From the NCBI RefSeq assembly GCF_019578655.1, contig NC_063257.1:11594001-11658000 (forward strand): a DNA stretch of 64,000 nucleotides, in the 5' to 3' direction. Each line of letters begins with the position of its first letter. The first letter of the stretch is position 1. Origin of the DNA: Ricinus communis. Taxonomy: Eukaryota; Streptophyta; Magnoliopsida; Malpighiales; Euphorbiaceae. This document shows positions 35,882 through 49,000 of this stretch, piece after piece. The notes under the pieces were generated by a model that ran no database searches, was not told the DNA's origin, and was given only the letters and a program-made list of their open reading frames with translations. Position numbers and translations under genes: made by a program.

Positions 35882-38800
35882 TTATCTGAGAGTCATCACA
35901 GGCCATGAATTCACCCCGCCTGCTGGCAACAATGGCCTTACAATGGGGACTCTTCTCACCACTGAAAATGCTTCATTAAGACGCGCAGCACGGCTCATGA
36001 ACTGAGACACCTTCTGCAGTCACAAGATTAGAATGAAACTCAGTATTCTTACAGAAATAAGAAATGGAGAACAGAAGGATTTGCTTATTTGATAAAGAGA
36101 CTAAGCTAATAAAGTCTGCAATAGGTTTGAATCGAACAGTGTCAACAAGCCACATTTTCTCAACATGTAAACTACATAACCAAATTGCAATCCATTGTCT
36201 AGTAGAAAAAAGAAAAAGAAAAGGCTTTTCCAAAAGAAAAAAAAAAAACTTCTTCACTAAAAAGGACGAGTCTTAGACCACCCAAGGTACCTGACCTACG
36301 TCTGGATTCCCCCTGGGCACAGATTAAGGGCTTTGACAACTATGAAGTTAGAGCATCGTCATTCCTAAAGTCTAAATGTGCAGAAAGAAAACTGGAATCG
36401 TCCATCCATGGGATTTTACTGTCACAATTAACTTGAGAGAATTCCATAGCACCCCTTATATTCTGCTGCATGGACAACTTAATTGTAAAATCCCCACTCT
36501 CCATTTGTTGCGAGTAAAAATAAAACATTTTGAAAACTTTGATGACTGGAATCTATTCTTGGAGGGAGAGAGAGAGAGAGAGAGGGAGAGAGGCACAAAG
36601 ATCTCAGCTAGCCACCTTAGGCACCTCCTGAATGATATCATATCTAAGTCCAAGAGTTCCTGTACGCAGAAGTACCAATAATGTCCTTGCTGCTTATAAA
36701 GACGAGTGGTAGACAAGGTTCCTATTGTGTAGTACTGGACATGTCTACAGCTTCTAACAAGGTGGAATTGCCATTCTTGACCATTGCGAACTGCTTGTGG
36801 CTCATTCTTTTCTGATATTAATAGCTTCCCAGTTGATCATATCCATCCCAAAGACAGCCTACAACATAGGGACCGCCATCTCCTCACATGTGCCAAGGGT
36901 TAGCAGATCTCAGCTAAAGCTAGGAAAGAAGGAAATCTCAATTGACTGATTCTTTTCTAAAATTAATAGCTCTCCAGTTGGTCATACTCACTCAAAGAGA
37001 GCCTACAACATGGGGACCGCTATCTCCTCACAGGTGCCAAGGGTTAGCAGATCTCAGCCAAAGCTAGGAAAGAAGGCAATCTCAATATGGTGCGAGTCTC
37101 CAAATAGCACCAACGATATCCACTCTTTTCTCTTGCTAAATCCAGTGATCAAAGTACATATTCACCAAAGGATCCCAATAAATAAATACTTGACCAATAA
37201 ACAAATCCGTAATCGATATGAGCAAGCATCTGCTCAACAACTTAACTTAAATAATTCTATGGTTACCTTCTCTAGCACTCCACCAAGAGGAGCAAAGGAA
37301 CATCTTATTAGCATCCTGGTTCTGAGGGAGATCGAAAATATGAAAATACTTGGATTTGCCTACTGCTATCAGGAGATCAGAATAAGTATATTCCCAATTC
37401 AGTAAGAAAGTATATGTAAGAAAAACTCCAATAATGGAAGGAAAAGTTGTAGTGGAAGCATATTTATCCAAAGCATGAAGGGCAAAAAATTCCTAGATAT
37501 ATGATGTCCCCGCTTTGCTTCCTATAGGATTTGTTGTAAAATTAAATCCAAAATATTGAGGTTGTAATAAGGCCAAAAAGAGAACGAACCCACCAAAAGA
37601 AAAAATTTCTTTAGTTAACCTTGCCCAACTATACAACCAAAAGAAAATGGAGGACTGTGTATCTGTTGTTTCTATTCCTTTACTGTGACTCTCCTTGCAA
37701 ATCAAAATTGGTGAGTGGTTAAAGAACCTACGTCATTGCTCATTGGCGACCATAGTGCATGTTATTTCACTCCCAAATATTCTCTTACAGGTTCAAACTA
37801 TGCCACGTGTTGCACAGTGTATGTTCACTGAAGCATTAATTGAAGCAATGCACCAAGTAAATGGAGATAACGGGAATACTAATATTCACAGTGGCAAATG
37901 GATTCTGACTCCATTGACATTTAAAGCAACCCTTTCATGCAACACTTTAGGTTCAAGAAGCTGATGGTACTGCTTAGTTTTAGAATTCTGAGCTGCTGAA
38001 CCAGGTACTTTTAGTTGTTGAGGTTACCACAATTTTCAGGTCCCTCTTAGCTTTTAAGACTATTGACACTATAGTTTGCCGCAAGATAAAGGATGTGTTA
38101 TGAGTGATTTCTAAGAGAAACAATATCATCCTTGATTTTCACTACCTCACTCCCTAGTAATCGACTAAATAAGAAATCATCATTTATCCACCAATTATTA
38201 AAACCCTTTCTGTGCATTACTTGGCCCTTAATTTCGTCAATTCTCATACTGTGTCCTTTGTCTGGTACCTCTTGATCCTGTGCAAGCAACTATCCTTCTA
38301 TCTGCCCCAATATTTACCACAGATATACTCAAGTAATTCCAATTTTTGGACAATTGTGACTCCATGACAAATAACTTGTACATTTTCATATCCTGTTAGA
38401 CAATAACGATACTTCCATATTTCACTTCTATTTCATCAAGAAAAGGGCCACTTCAAAAGAAAGAGAAATGGAGAGGGGTGTTATGTTTGACCACTATTTT
38501 AGTTCCAAGTCTATATGTTAAAGGCAGGACAGAGGTGTAGTTGCCTTGCACAAGATTAAGAATTCATGTGATAAAGATACGATAATACTGGAAATATTTG
38601 GAAAGAACGTTGTGATGAAGTATGATACTAGGAGTTAGAATTAGTGCAGCACATAAATGTCGGGTATTAATTTCGAATGAAATTAGAGCCAAAAGATCCT
38701 GCAAATACTATTGATGGTAACTCATGCTCGCAGTTAGCACTTCGCCAATCTGAAGATATAATCAACAAATAAAATGGCGAAATTATGTAAAAACTACTGA

Positions 38801-39647
38801 CCTTGTCATCCACAGTAACCTTGAGTGGCAAGCTTCTTGTCTTGCGCTTCATCTTGTACAATCTCCGTCCCAAGATAACAAATCCCATCACAGCTGCAGC
38901 CATAGAGAAAGTCCAAACAGGACTAATTCTGAAAACACAGTATCTCAACAACTCAAAAGGGACCTTCCACCACACTACCTTCCTCTTCTCCTCATCACCT
39001 TCTGATTTCTTTTCTACAACTGCAACAACGCTCAAATTATCTTCTTTGGACGAATTTTCAACATTGGATTCACCCAAATCCTTATCCATACTAAGATTGT
39101 CTACAAAATCTCCAGTTCCCATTTCATTTTTCAAACTCTCTTCAAATCCCATTTCATTTTTACCTTCCAAATTACTAAGACTACCCTCAAAAGACTCAAA
39201 TTTCCCTTCTGTATCATCCTTACATTCAATTTCTCCAATCCCCTGAAACCCACCTTCCATCTTCACATTATCAACAACACCCAATTCATTTTTCACATCA
39301 AAGTCACTAGCTTTTCTCTCATCAGATCGGTCGCTACCCGAATCAGACCAAAATTCACCAGAATTTGTGATCTGATTATACCTTGTCTCAGGGCCAGGAT
39401 CAATCCAGCTGGGATTATCAGACTCAACAGAACCCTCATCACTAGCATCAACAACAGCAGCAGTTTTAGCATACCTACTATCATTTTCAAGAGAAAAATA
39501 ATCTAACCTGAGAACACCTTCAGAATCAGCCTCAATTTCTTCCAAATTCCTTGAATTATTCACAGAATTAGGTGAATGAACCATGTCCGTATCAGAGTTT
39601 ACTAGAAGCTCCCAGTCTTGAAATTCACCTGAAACCTCTCCTTCCAT
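35882..39647 (-). CDS. Acidic single-pass membrane protein of unknown function (325 aa, two coding exons)
   Basis: Exon 1 is 39647-38802 (282 codons) and ends ...KVTVDDK before a GT donor (GTCAGT). Exon 2 is 36013-35882 after a TGCAG acceptor. It adds KVSQFMSRAARLNEAFSVV and ends WPVMTLR with a TAA stop. The join is phase 0 and the intron is 2788 bp. Residues 1-200 are acidic and serine-rich and likely disordered. W12-E-L-L15, preceded by aspartate, fits the ATG8-interacting (AIM/LIR) consensus, and a second candidate is YFSL after aspartate. A hydrophobic helix lies at about 244-260 (VWTFSMAAAVMGFVILG), followed by a basic stretch RRLYKMKRKTR. The basic side probably faces the cytosol. The architecture recalls the ATG8-interacting proteins of plants, but I cannot assign the family and the function is inferred only. 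Reading on past the donor gives a 326-codon frame that is likely a coincidence. Confidence 0.85.
36560..36592. repeat. (GA)n microsatellite in the intron
   Basis: An interrupted GAGAGAGA tract in the large intron of the membrane-protein gene. Confidence 0.85.
36808..37084. repeat. Tandem duplication of about 140 bp in the intron
   Basis: Two adjacent copies begin at about 36808 and 36949, each with ATTCTTTTCT, AGCCTACAACAT, GGGACCGC, TCTCCTCAC and GTGCCAAGGGTTAGCAGATC. They differ by scattered substitutions. No open frame crosses the pair in a way that suggests coding. Confidence 0.8.
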
Positions 39648-41089
39648 GATGATGATGATGATGGTGGTGATAAAGGGCTTTCCTTTTTGTGTTGAATCGG
39701 ATGATCAGAGAAATAAAAGAACTTGTTAACCCTAATGAAAGAGGAAAGTGAGGCTAAGAGGAAAAAAGGTTCGTTTTTCTTTAACAGGGAACCCTTTCAC
39801 ATTGTTAGTTGGTCCCCTATCTCTAACCATTATTTAGAATTTTCTTTTCTTTTCCCTTACAATCAATCATTTGCTATAATTAAGGACATTACAGTTCATT
39901 TATAGTCAAAAAGAGTTCAAATTTCATTGGTTATGGAAAAGTATTAGTTTGTAATAAGCAATGTGTTCCCGACTCGTGGCAGATATTTGAGTGTTGGGAT
40001 GCACTAGAGTTAGGCCTTTTTTGTTTGATTAAGGGAAGGATATATCCTTTCTTTAGACGAGAGGAAATCTAGAGTACATGAGGGGAAATCTAGACAAGTT
40101 GCTTACATAAAGTACAAAGGGATTGTAATAATTTTTATTTTATTTCTTTAAAGAAAATGTTTATTTCTTTTTTCTTTATCTTTTATAAGTGGCATTAAAT
40201 ATTTTTATAAAATTATTTTTTAATTCTGAAATATTAAAAAATAATTTTCTAAAAATATTAAATACCACATCAAATTAAATAAATAAATTGGATAGCGTTA
40301 TTTTTTTTAATTAGCAAGTTAACTAAAAGTAGGTATTTCTGATAAGAGGAAGAAGAAGAAAAGAATTAATGGGATTGTCTACTTGTTGGATATCTCTCGA
40401 CTCCAAACTGAAAAATCTTAATAGAAAATGTGCACTCTTTTTCCTTTGACATTTTAAATTGGTTTGTCCAACTATGTACCAAACAATAATACTTTCAACT
40501 CTAATAAAGTGTTTTTAAGATATAAAAAGAATAAATAATAGAGTATCTTTTTCTTTTTTTGGACAAAAAATAATAGAGTTTTTGGGTTTACTCAATTAAT
40601 CATATTATGTTATGTTATAAATAGCATAATAAGTTAAGATTTGGTTTGATTTGATGGTTTCCTAGTTCACTAATGTGATGGGCATTGGCGGTAGGAGGGA
40701 GAGCTAGTAGGGGACTTGGCTCTAGAAATAGCAATGGATATGATATCTATTTAATAAAAGATATTAAAATTAATACAATTATTGGTTTTTTTATTTTAAT
40801 TATAACTAATAATATAAATTGTATTTATAGATAAAATCTAATTGAAATTTTAATATATAATATTTTAAAATTAATAATAAATTAAACATTTTCAAATATT
40901 TTTTTTTTAAATAATATTTATTTGATTATAGATATAACTTATTAATTTATAAATTAATAAAAAATTATAAATTTAAATATCATGTATCAAAAATAAATAT
41001 CCATTTTAAAATAAAACCTCTAAAAATAGTGACATATATCAAAATAAAAGTTTTCAAAATAAATAAATAAATATATATATATATATATG
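39648..41089. other. Upstream and intergenic region
   Basis: The first 25 bp upstream of the membrane-protein ATG carry a (CAT/ATG)n run (5' UTR side). The rest is AT-rich without a recognisable gene. A (TA)n tract lies near 41070-41088. Confidence 0.5.
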
Positions 41090-41368
41090 TCCAGCATGCT
41101 ATCTGAACCAACTTAAATTCGATTATATTTTATACTTATAAATTTATTTGACAAATATTAACTAATAACCACTATCCTTTTCATTAGAAATTTATTTATA
41201 TAAATAAATTTGAATAATTAGAAAGAAAATCTACTTAATATACTCTACAAAATAAATTTTTTTTAAAATAATGACATATATCAAAGTAAAATTTTTAAAA
41301 ATAATAATGCATATAAAAAGTTTTATGTTTCGAGATATATATATATATATATTACCGACGTACTATTT

Positions 41369-43965
41369 TGTCACGACCCCACCCGTGGGCCCGTGACCGG
41401 CACTAGGGAATGGATAGGCTTAAGGCCACCGAAACCCGTAGTAAGCCTGACACTCACTGATTTAAACAAATCTCATCTCAAATTAATATTATTAAAACCA
41501 TAAATTATCTTAATAGTTACACTTTACAAAATTACTTCGGTCTACCAGAAAGACTAGGCGAGACCCGAAGCTCAGAAAATTTACAACTGATACATCTACT
41601 AATTACTACTGCGGAGAATCTAAGATTTACCAATTTACATACCAAATCAAATACATCACCCGATGATGAAGGAGTTGGGTTACTGAATAAGAGTCGCAGG
41701 AGAACCAACAGTCACGAATCTGAAAAACAGTAAAAATGAGACTGTCAGTCTCGAGAGTGAGTTAAAATCATATATCTATAACAGTTTCAAATATCTCAAT
41801 GTCACCTTATTTAATTTTAAAATAATTAATAAATCACGCGAACCATACGTGTCATGTTAAAACATATGTATCATGCTATGCTTAAACAAAATTTATTCCA
41901 CATGCAACGGGACGGAATACTTCAGTATAACCCTAATCCCAACTCTAACATCTCGATTTATTTCAACACTTATATCTCAACTAACCTCAACTCTAACATC
42001 TCAAACCTCTCATTCCAACAGAGGCAAAGCTCGACCGGGGACCTTACCTCCGGTCCGGTCACTTAACTCTCGACCTTAGCCTTTCGGCTCTCTTATCCAA
42101 TAAGATCGGTGCCCGGAGAGCATAGCTCGACCAGGGACCTTACCTCCAATCCGGTCACTTAAATTTCCAAATAAGCCGTGATGCTCGACCGGGGACCTTA
42201 CTCCGGCAACCACACTCTACTAAGCCCAGAGAGGCGATGCTCGACCAGGCAGTCCTAATCTTTCTTTCTCAAAATTTTTACCTCTTTACCCTTTTCCTAT
42301 CACTCTACGTATTATATTGGAACACTCATCCAACTCCTATGTTCTCTGTAGTCCCATCCCGAGTCATCATGCAATATTAAAATTGGTGATAAAGAAAAAT
42401 ATATTTAAATAATAATTAAAAGCATCATGAAAATAATGATAATAATTAAATGAAAATTAAAATTTCAAATGAATAATCACAGAGCAAATCAAATTTTATG
42501 CATGACACGTGCATAAGCGATATATGACTTTAACTCACAGGAATTAGGGCGACCTCCTAGCTCGCTCCGGTGCCTCGGTTGGAGCGAGCCGAACAAACGG
42601 ACAATCTAGTCACGGAAAACAATTTATCAAAACGCTGAAACAATCGATCTTTAATCCTAGGTCTAGACACCTAGGACTGAATGTCTAAGAATCTCGACTT
42701 AAGATAATTCTACCGAAAATCCGTGAGAACCTCCCTACAACACGAACATTACCCCCGTAAAAGCGGGTCCAGGGACTGCCAGGAAAAATACTCCAAATAC
42801 TTAACGATTCAAACAATAGGGTGGTCCCCGAACTTCACTATTTCCGACTCAAAAACACGACTATGGCAGTAAACCGAATTATTTTTGACTCACAATATCA
42901 TCAAATACTCAAAATAATCCAATAGACACAATTAAACCAAGAATTTCAAAATTAACGGGCCAAAGAAATATTACAGGGCCTTTCGATCGCTCGGTGGAGT
43001 CCGATCGACAATCCGAACACACCATCGGACTCAAGCGTCGCGATGGCGATCCCCGCTTTCGATTTTCCGATCCGACACCCGATCGTCCGGGAGAAATTTG
43101 TGGACGATCACGGCCGTCGGTTTGCAAACGGAGCCGGTGCCATCGCGAAGCTTGGTGAGGAGAGTCGGGATACGTCCTCCGATCGTCCATCCTCCACCGG
43201 AGCTCGCCGAAAAAACCGAAAACACGCCACCGAACTCTCTCCGGCCAGCCAAAGGAAGCTCTCCGAGCGATCGCCAGATCGTGGGAAGGCCGAACAGGCT
43301 GGAACAAGCTCGGGCCGCCCACGTCGCGATTCAGCTTCCACCGCCACCAAGCCTCTCTCCTCCCTTTCTTCTTCTTCCTTCTTTCTTTTCTCTCTCCCCG
43401 ATTTCCATTCCTTTCAATATCGACATTTGACCCCTGAACGTTTCCTTATTACAATTTGATCCCTCAACTTTCTTAATTACTTACAATTCCATCCTGCAGA
43501 ATTCCAATTTAACCCCCAAACTTCTTTTCAGCCTTTCAATTAAGCTCCTAACTATTTAATTTGGGCCAAATCCGAATTATTGAAAATACACAATTAAATT
43601 AAATAATCAAATTCCAACTTAAAATTTAATACTACTAATCAATTATAATACCAATTTTCCCAAAATTCTTTTATTAAAACATCCTTTATAATTTCTTCCA
43701 AAATTTTCCAATATATAATTTTATTTATATAAATATGCATTTGGAAAAAAAAAATTTGAATAACCAAAATATAATCATTTCTCAAATAATTTACTTGAAT
43801 AATTTCTTAAAATTTCAAACTAATTGGGTATAGAAAATAACTCATTTATTTGATTAATATTAAATTTTTCATTAAATCATTTCAAATTAAACCCAATAAT
43901 AATGAAGCTAAAATTAACTTAAATAAAAACTCATTATTAAATATATAAAAATTTCGGGTGTTACA
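41369..43965 (-). mobile_element. Solo LTR, 2.6 kb, target duplication TATTT
   Basis: The plus strand reads TGTCACGACCCC... to ...GGGTGTTACA, so the minus strand begins TGTAACACCCG and ends GGGTCGTGACA, a pattern common in plant gypsy LTRs. TATTT at 41364-41368 is repeated at 43966-43970. There is no internal coding region, primer site or second LTR, so this is best read as a solo LTR left by LTR-LTR recombination. It includes a GC-rich segment (about 42960-43340) quite unlike the flanks, with overlapping open frames on both strands that have no recognisable domain. Confidence 0.85.
42026..42260. repeat. Tandem GCTCGACCRGGGACCTTAC repeats inside the solo LTR
   Basis: Four diverged units each begin with GCTCGACC (about 42029, 42126, 42184 and 42239). 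The first two continue through CCTTACCTCC and a CCGGTCACTTAA tail. The third and fourth are shorter. Confidence 0.75.
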
Positions 43966-44101
43966 TATTTGAACCAACTCAAATTCAATTATATTTTATA
44001 TTTATAAATTTATTCGATAAATATTAACCGGATAGTGACAAACTCATTTATATAAATAAATTTGAATAATTAGAAAGGAAATTTACTTAATATACTCATT
44101 T

Positions 44102-44105
<4 letters not shown>

Positions 44106-44180
<75 letters not shown>
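44106..44180. repeat. (TA)n microsatellite
   Basis: About 75 bp of uninterrupted TA followed by a short (TG)n, lying between tandem units 2 and 3. Confidence 0.9.
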
Positions 44181-44184
<4 letters not shown>

Positions 44185-44352
44185 GTGTGTATTACAGGCG
44201 TACTATTTGAACCAACTCAAATTTAATTATATTTTATATTTATAAATCTATTCAATGAATATTAACCGGATAGTGACAAACTCATTTATATAAATAAATT
44301 TGAATAATTAGAAAGGAAATCTACTTAATATACTCATTTAAGTTATATATAT

Positions 44353-46089
44353 TGATGAAATTAAAAAATAAGATTTTAATTAATAGAACAATCTATTATA
44401 ACAAATCAAATTATAATTAGAGAAAGAAAAATTAATAAAATCTAACTCACTCAAATAAAAATTAAAAATATTAGTGTAAAAGAGCTATTGTTACTCACCA
44501 ATATAGTAATTCGTATTCTACCCGAAGCCATCAGGAATATTAAAAATTATACCTGAATTTATTCTAAATCTGATAATATACTTCTAGACTCATTCTATTA
44601 TAATCGGGTATAAATATATATTAAAAATTATATCTGAATTTACTCTTATATGTTCCTTCCCCTTAAAGATATTTTTAATTCTTTTTATTAATTTTATGAT
44701 ATTTTTAATACAATCCCTCTTAAAATCTAAACTTATGGCCTTTCAGTCTTCAATATTTCAAAATCCCCTTTATAATTAATTCATATATAATTTTGGCCTT
44801 TAAAAATTTATTCACAATTTAATCTTCTAATATCTAATAATATCCAAGTTTGGTTTATCTTCTAATAACTGATGGAGATGCATCAGCTACTATGACTTTG
44901 ATGTTTGCAATGATTCACCAGATTTTGAAGTCTGTTTAAGAGTTTTTTATTTAAGAAAATAAATAAATCCATCCCACTGATTTGGATCCCTTTGATTCAA
45001 GCATATGTTTTTAGGTAAATCCAAACAGTTAAGAAGAAAATGGCTGTTGAAGAGAGTCTCTTTTGTTCTTTGGAGTCATATTCTGTTTGTCTGATTGCTG
45101 TTTTATTTTGTTTTCCTGCCAGCCAATGGATTAGGTTAGAGAGAGGGAAGGCAACATTGTTTTCTCCATGTGGGTTAAGGCTTTGAGTGAAACAAAGACT
45201 CGTATTGTTGGAAATACGAAACACATAAGCTTAAAATATTATTTTACTCCAATTAAGAATTATTTAGCACATTTTTTTAAAATTATTTAAATGGGTCAAT
45301 CATATAATATAATATATTATATTACTGAAGAATGAATTGATTATTTTGATGGGAACATAGAAGTTTCCACAATACATGTAAACTAGGGAAAGTGGTTTCC
45401 AAGTGACTTTCATTTACGTATATATATATTAAGAATAATACTAAATATAAATTTATCTTTTTTGAATGAAAAAAGCTTTCAACTAGAAGTGTATATATAT
45501 TGATTTACATTTAAAAGATTTTAAAAAGGTTAATGTATATTAAAATAAAATATAAAATTAGTTTTTCAATAATTCATATTCCCTCACCTTCACAACAGCG
45601 ACAATTAACAACCAACAATAAATTGGCAACCAACTAAAACATTGGCCACCGAGTTAGATGAACCAACTCTTTAATAAATTACTCTATAAATGCACTAAAC
45701 ACTCCAACATCACAGAACCATAGGATCTCAATCAATCAATCAAATAGGCCACGTTCTCGACCAACAGCACAGAATCAACTACCAGTACTCTTTTCAACAA
45801 ATTGTATTTACCAGTAGAGTTATCAAGTACAGCCTCTTCCTTCAGATTGTGGAAGTTTTACTGCAACCATTTAGTGTTAAGAACAAAAATAAAAAGAAAA
45901 GTCAAGGGAACTTGCATGAATACAAATAAAAGGAAATATGAGCAACCCTAAAGATTTTCATACTTTTCGTATCATTACTGGATTTCTTCGATATACCTGA
46001 CTAATGATTATATATGCTTCTGCAATGCGTGCCTTGTCCGGCACAGGAGATGCGGTGGAAGTGTTTGGAAGAATGGTTCAGATTTAGTT
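44353..46089. other. Intergenic region downstream of HisRS
   Basis: AT-rich to about 45580, with no supported gene. 45590-46089 is less AT-rich and probably contains the 3' UTR of the HisRS gene. No polyadenylation site could be fixed. Confidence 0.45.
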
Positions 46090-49000
46090 TCAAACAGATG
46101 AGAGTTTCATCAGCTCAAGCTTGAGTTCCTCCACAAAATTACTTCTAGGGACCTCTTTTTCAACTGTGGTCTCAAGGTTCTTTATTTTTACAATCCCTTT
46201 CTCCAGTTCCTTATCACCCACAAGTACCATAATCGGAATTTTCGACTCTTTGGCACGGTCAATATGCTTACTAAACCTTGTACTGACAGTATATTCTGCT
46301 TTCAACTTGGCATTCCACAGCTCGCCAGCAAGCTCTGCAGCTAAAGGAAGTTTACTTTTGTCCCCTAGTATGCTCAGCAGAACCTGGGTTTCAGTAGGTC
46401 GACTTGTCTGCCAACACCCAAAACAACAAGGACTTATCAATTTCAATATGTTACTCAATGATGCAAATTAAGAACCTGAATTTATCAGATGAGTGTTTGT
46501 TAATGTTACCAATAGATTACTAATTTCCAAAGCATACATGTAACTCAAAAAGGCATGTCATATAAAGAGTGTCCTAAAACTTAGTTCCATTTCCATCAGA
46601 AATACTAATGGATTATGGATGGAGTGATGAATTCAAATGTGATTTCACTGTAGAAAATCTCAATAACAAGGACAAACAGCTTTTTAACCATATGGATGGT
46701 GGAAACAAATTGAAAAAGAACCTGATAGCTAATCAGATGTGATTATGCAACTTAAGAGTAAACAATTCCATAGAGATGATAAAGAATGAAATAAGAAGTA
46801 AAAAGAATTTGATTTCAAGAGTTGTGATAAAATCAAGGCTACCCTTGTCATAACGTAAATGCCTCGAGTGCTTGTTGGTAGAGATGTTTCTGTTAATTCT
46901 GCTAAAATATTACATACGGGAGTGTGATGCAAGTAGGAAAACCAAATGTCTTAAACAAAGAACTAGCTTAACTTGATTGGGGTTCAAGATGTGGCTTTTA
47001 ATATCCAAATGCTAACTACTAGGGAATTTATTAAGTGAGATGATCAAGTGTAACTTCAGAATAGGGCTGTGCAAAGAAGGTTCACCAATAGTTGATTCAT
47101 TTTAGTATGGGTTTTCTTAATCTTTCAATATTAATAGTCAGATTCAGTTTTTGCCTTGAGAAAATCTTTAGTTAACTGAACACATACTACAGTTATTATT
47201 AATTATTCCACTAGACGAGTAAAGAACAGAAATTAGAGATAGTAGAAAATTATGTTGGGATGTTTTGGAACTGGTAAAAGAACTTTTTAAGAATTTAGGG
47301 CCACACGGTATTATTATGGAATTTGTGGAGTTTTCTATTTCTCTTTGGATAAAGGGTCATTTTGGCCCTGCTGTCACGGGCTTTAAAATGCCAAAATGAA
47401 CTTTTATGTCCAAATGAAAATATAACTTTTAATTTTTGGCTCAATTAGACCCATCACCTGACAAATCTAATAAAAAAAAAATTATATTTTCTAATTTTGT
47501 ATTTTATAAAAATAATATTTAAGAAAAAAATATCTTCCTTGGGCAAAAGAAATGTTTTTAAAAAATTAAGGAAATAGTTGCTTTGGAGATGAAAGAAGTG
47601 ATGCTGTTGAAAATAAAGGAAAGGAAACATCCAGAAGCTAGGAGAGACTTAACAAAGTGATGAAATTGGAAGTTTGAGAAATAAATTGCAAGGGCGAGGA
47701 AAAAGGTTTCTATGCATTTGGGTTGATGGTGATAGGGCTTAAGGATGGATTAAGTTTAAACTTTTACTAATAAAAATACTAAAATAATAGTTTTTCATTA
47801 TCTTTGTCAAATAGCAAACTTAATTATGCCCATAACTGCAAGTTGTTTTTTGCATGAAAAGTTCAGTTTTGCCTGTTCGGAAACCCAAATTCAAGGCCGA
47901 ACATAACCCTTTGTCCATTCATCTTTACTCTTTTATTTCTGACCTCATTAAACATCCAAAATGGAAAAGACAAGTCTTGTCCGATCTGTTTTCCAAGTCC
48001 CATCCCCCTTACAAATTTGGTACAGATAATGGGTTAACTAAACCTTGATTATCCCTACTTTTGAATGCTCTCTTTGAGGAAAGATTATCTTCAAGTATAA
48101 AGCATCTTAGATGTAGCTAAAGAAATTCAAGATTACATGAATTCGACAGAGTATGATTTACATCTAGGATGTAGAACTATCCCATAAATATAAGAAGGGA
48201 TAATCAAGCAGCTGACCATTTAGCTAGTTGTGTTACTTGGGATACTAAAAGCCTAGAATCAGGATTTTCATTTTCCTTTATATAGTTTATTATTCCATTA
48301 AATTTTAGGGGCTTGTTTTTCCTATTTACTAACAAGAGTTCAATAACAGCTCAGGGTTATGAAATGAGGTCTAAAGGATTTTACATGACAAAATGGACTC
48401 CAGGTGAATACTTCATCTCTTAACAATAAAATATTTTATAAGATCCAGATATAAAATGTCATCACCTGGTTCTGGTCCTCCTCCATTATCGTAAATACTC
48501 GCTCAATCCCAAGACTGACTCCAACAGCTGGAACCTGCTTTGTACCAAACATTCCTATAAGGTTGTCGTATCGTCCACCAGCAGCAATTGAACCAACCTG
48601 AGTAATCAATAAGTTTGGTTATTAATCTGGTTAATTAAAATCCAATAACCACACCATTTATGCTAAAATCCTCTTCATGTGTTACAGTAAAGGAAAAGAA
48701 ATTGATAACTATTATCAAAAATTAAAGTAATTAATTAATAAAATAAACACAGGAATATCTAGAGGCATACATGAAATTTTACCTGTGTTTTCCCTTTGAA
48801 GACAGCTTCAAATATAACTCCAGTATAATAATCAAGCCCCCTAGCTAGACTCAAATCAAAAACCACTTTGTCAATGCACTTTGACTTTTCTAGAGCATCA
48901 AATAAAATCTCCAATTCATCCAATGCACGTCTAGAAGAAGCATTTCCCAAAAACTCACTGCCCTCCTGTTTAAGTTTGGATAATAATTCCTTAGGATGTC

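Larger units (their letters stand above)
41090..44352. repeat. Three-unit tandem repeat, middle unit split by a solo LTR
   Basis: Units of about 160 bp contain GAACCAACTYAAATTYRATT, TATAAATAAATTTGAATAATT and AGAAAGRAAATYTACTTAATA. Unit 1 is about 41095-41260. Unit 2 is about 41353-41368 plus 43966-44105. Unit 3 is about 44193-44352. Units are separated by (TA)n tracts. Units 2 and 3 are closer to each other than to unit 1, which lacks CCGGATAGTGACAAACTC. Confidence 0.8.

Noticed and set aside
38803..39246. Plus-strand open frame of 147 codons
   Set aside because: Antisense to exon 1 of the membrane-protein gene, with serine/leucine-rich shadow composition.
42909..43459. Overlapping open frames of 110-138 codons on both strands
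   Set aside because: They lie in the GC-rich part of the solo LTR, are open on both strands at once, and show arginine-, proline- and serine-rich low-complexity translations with no domain. Base composition explains them.
44997..45224. Minus-strand open frame of 75 codons
   Set aside because: No domain, no splice context and no neighbouring exon. Likely chance.
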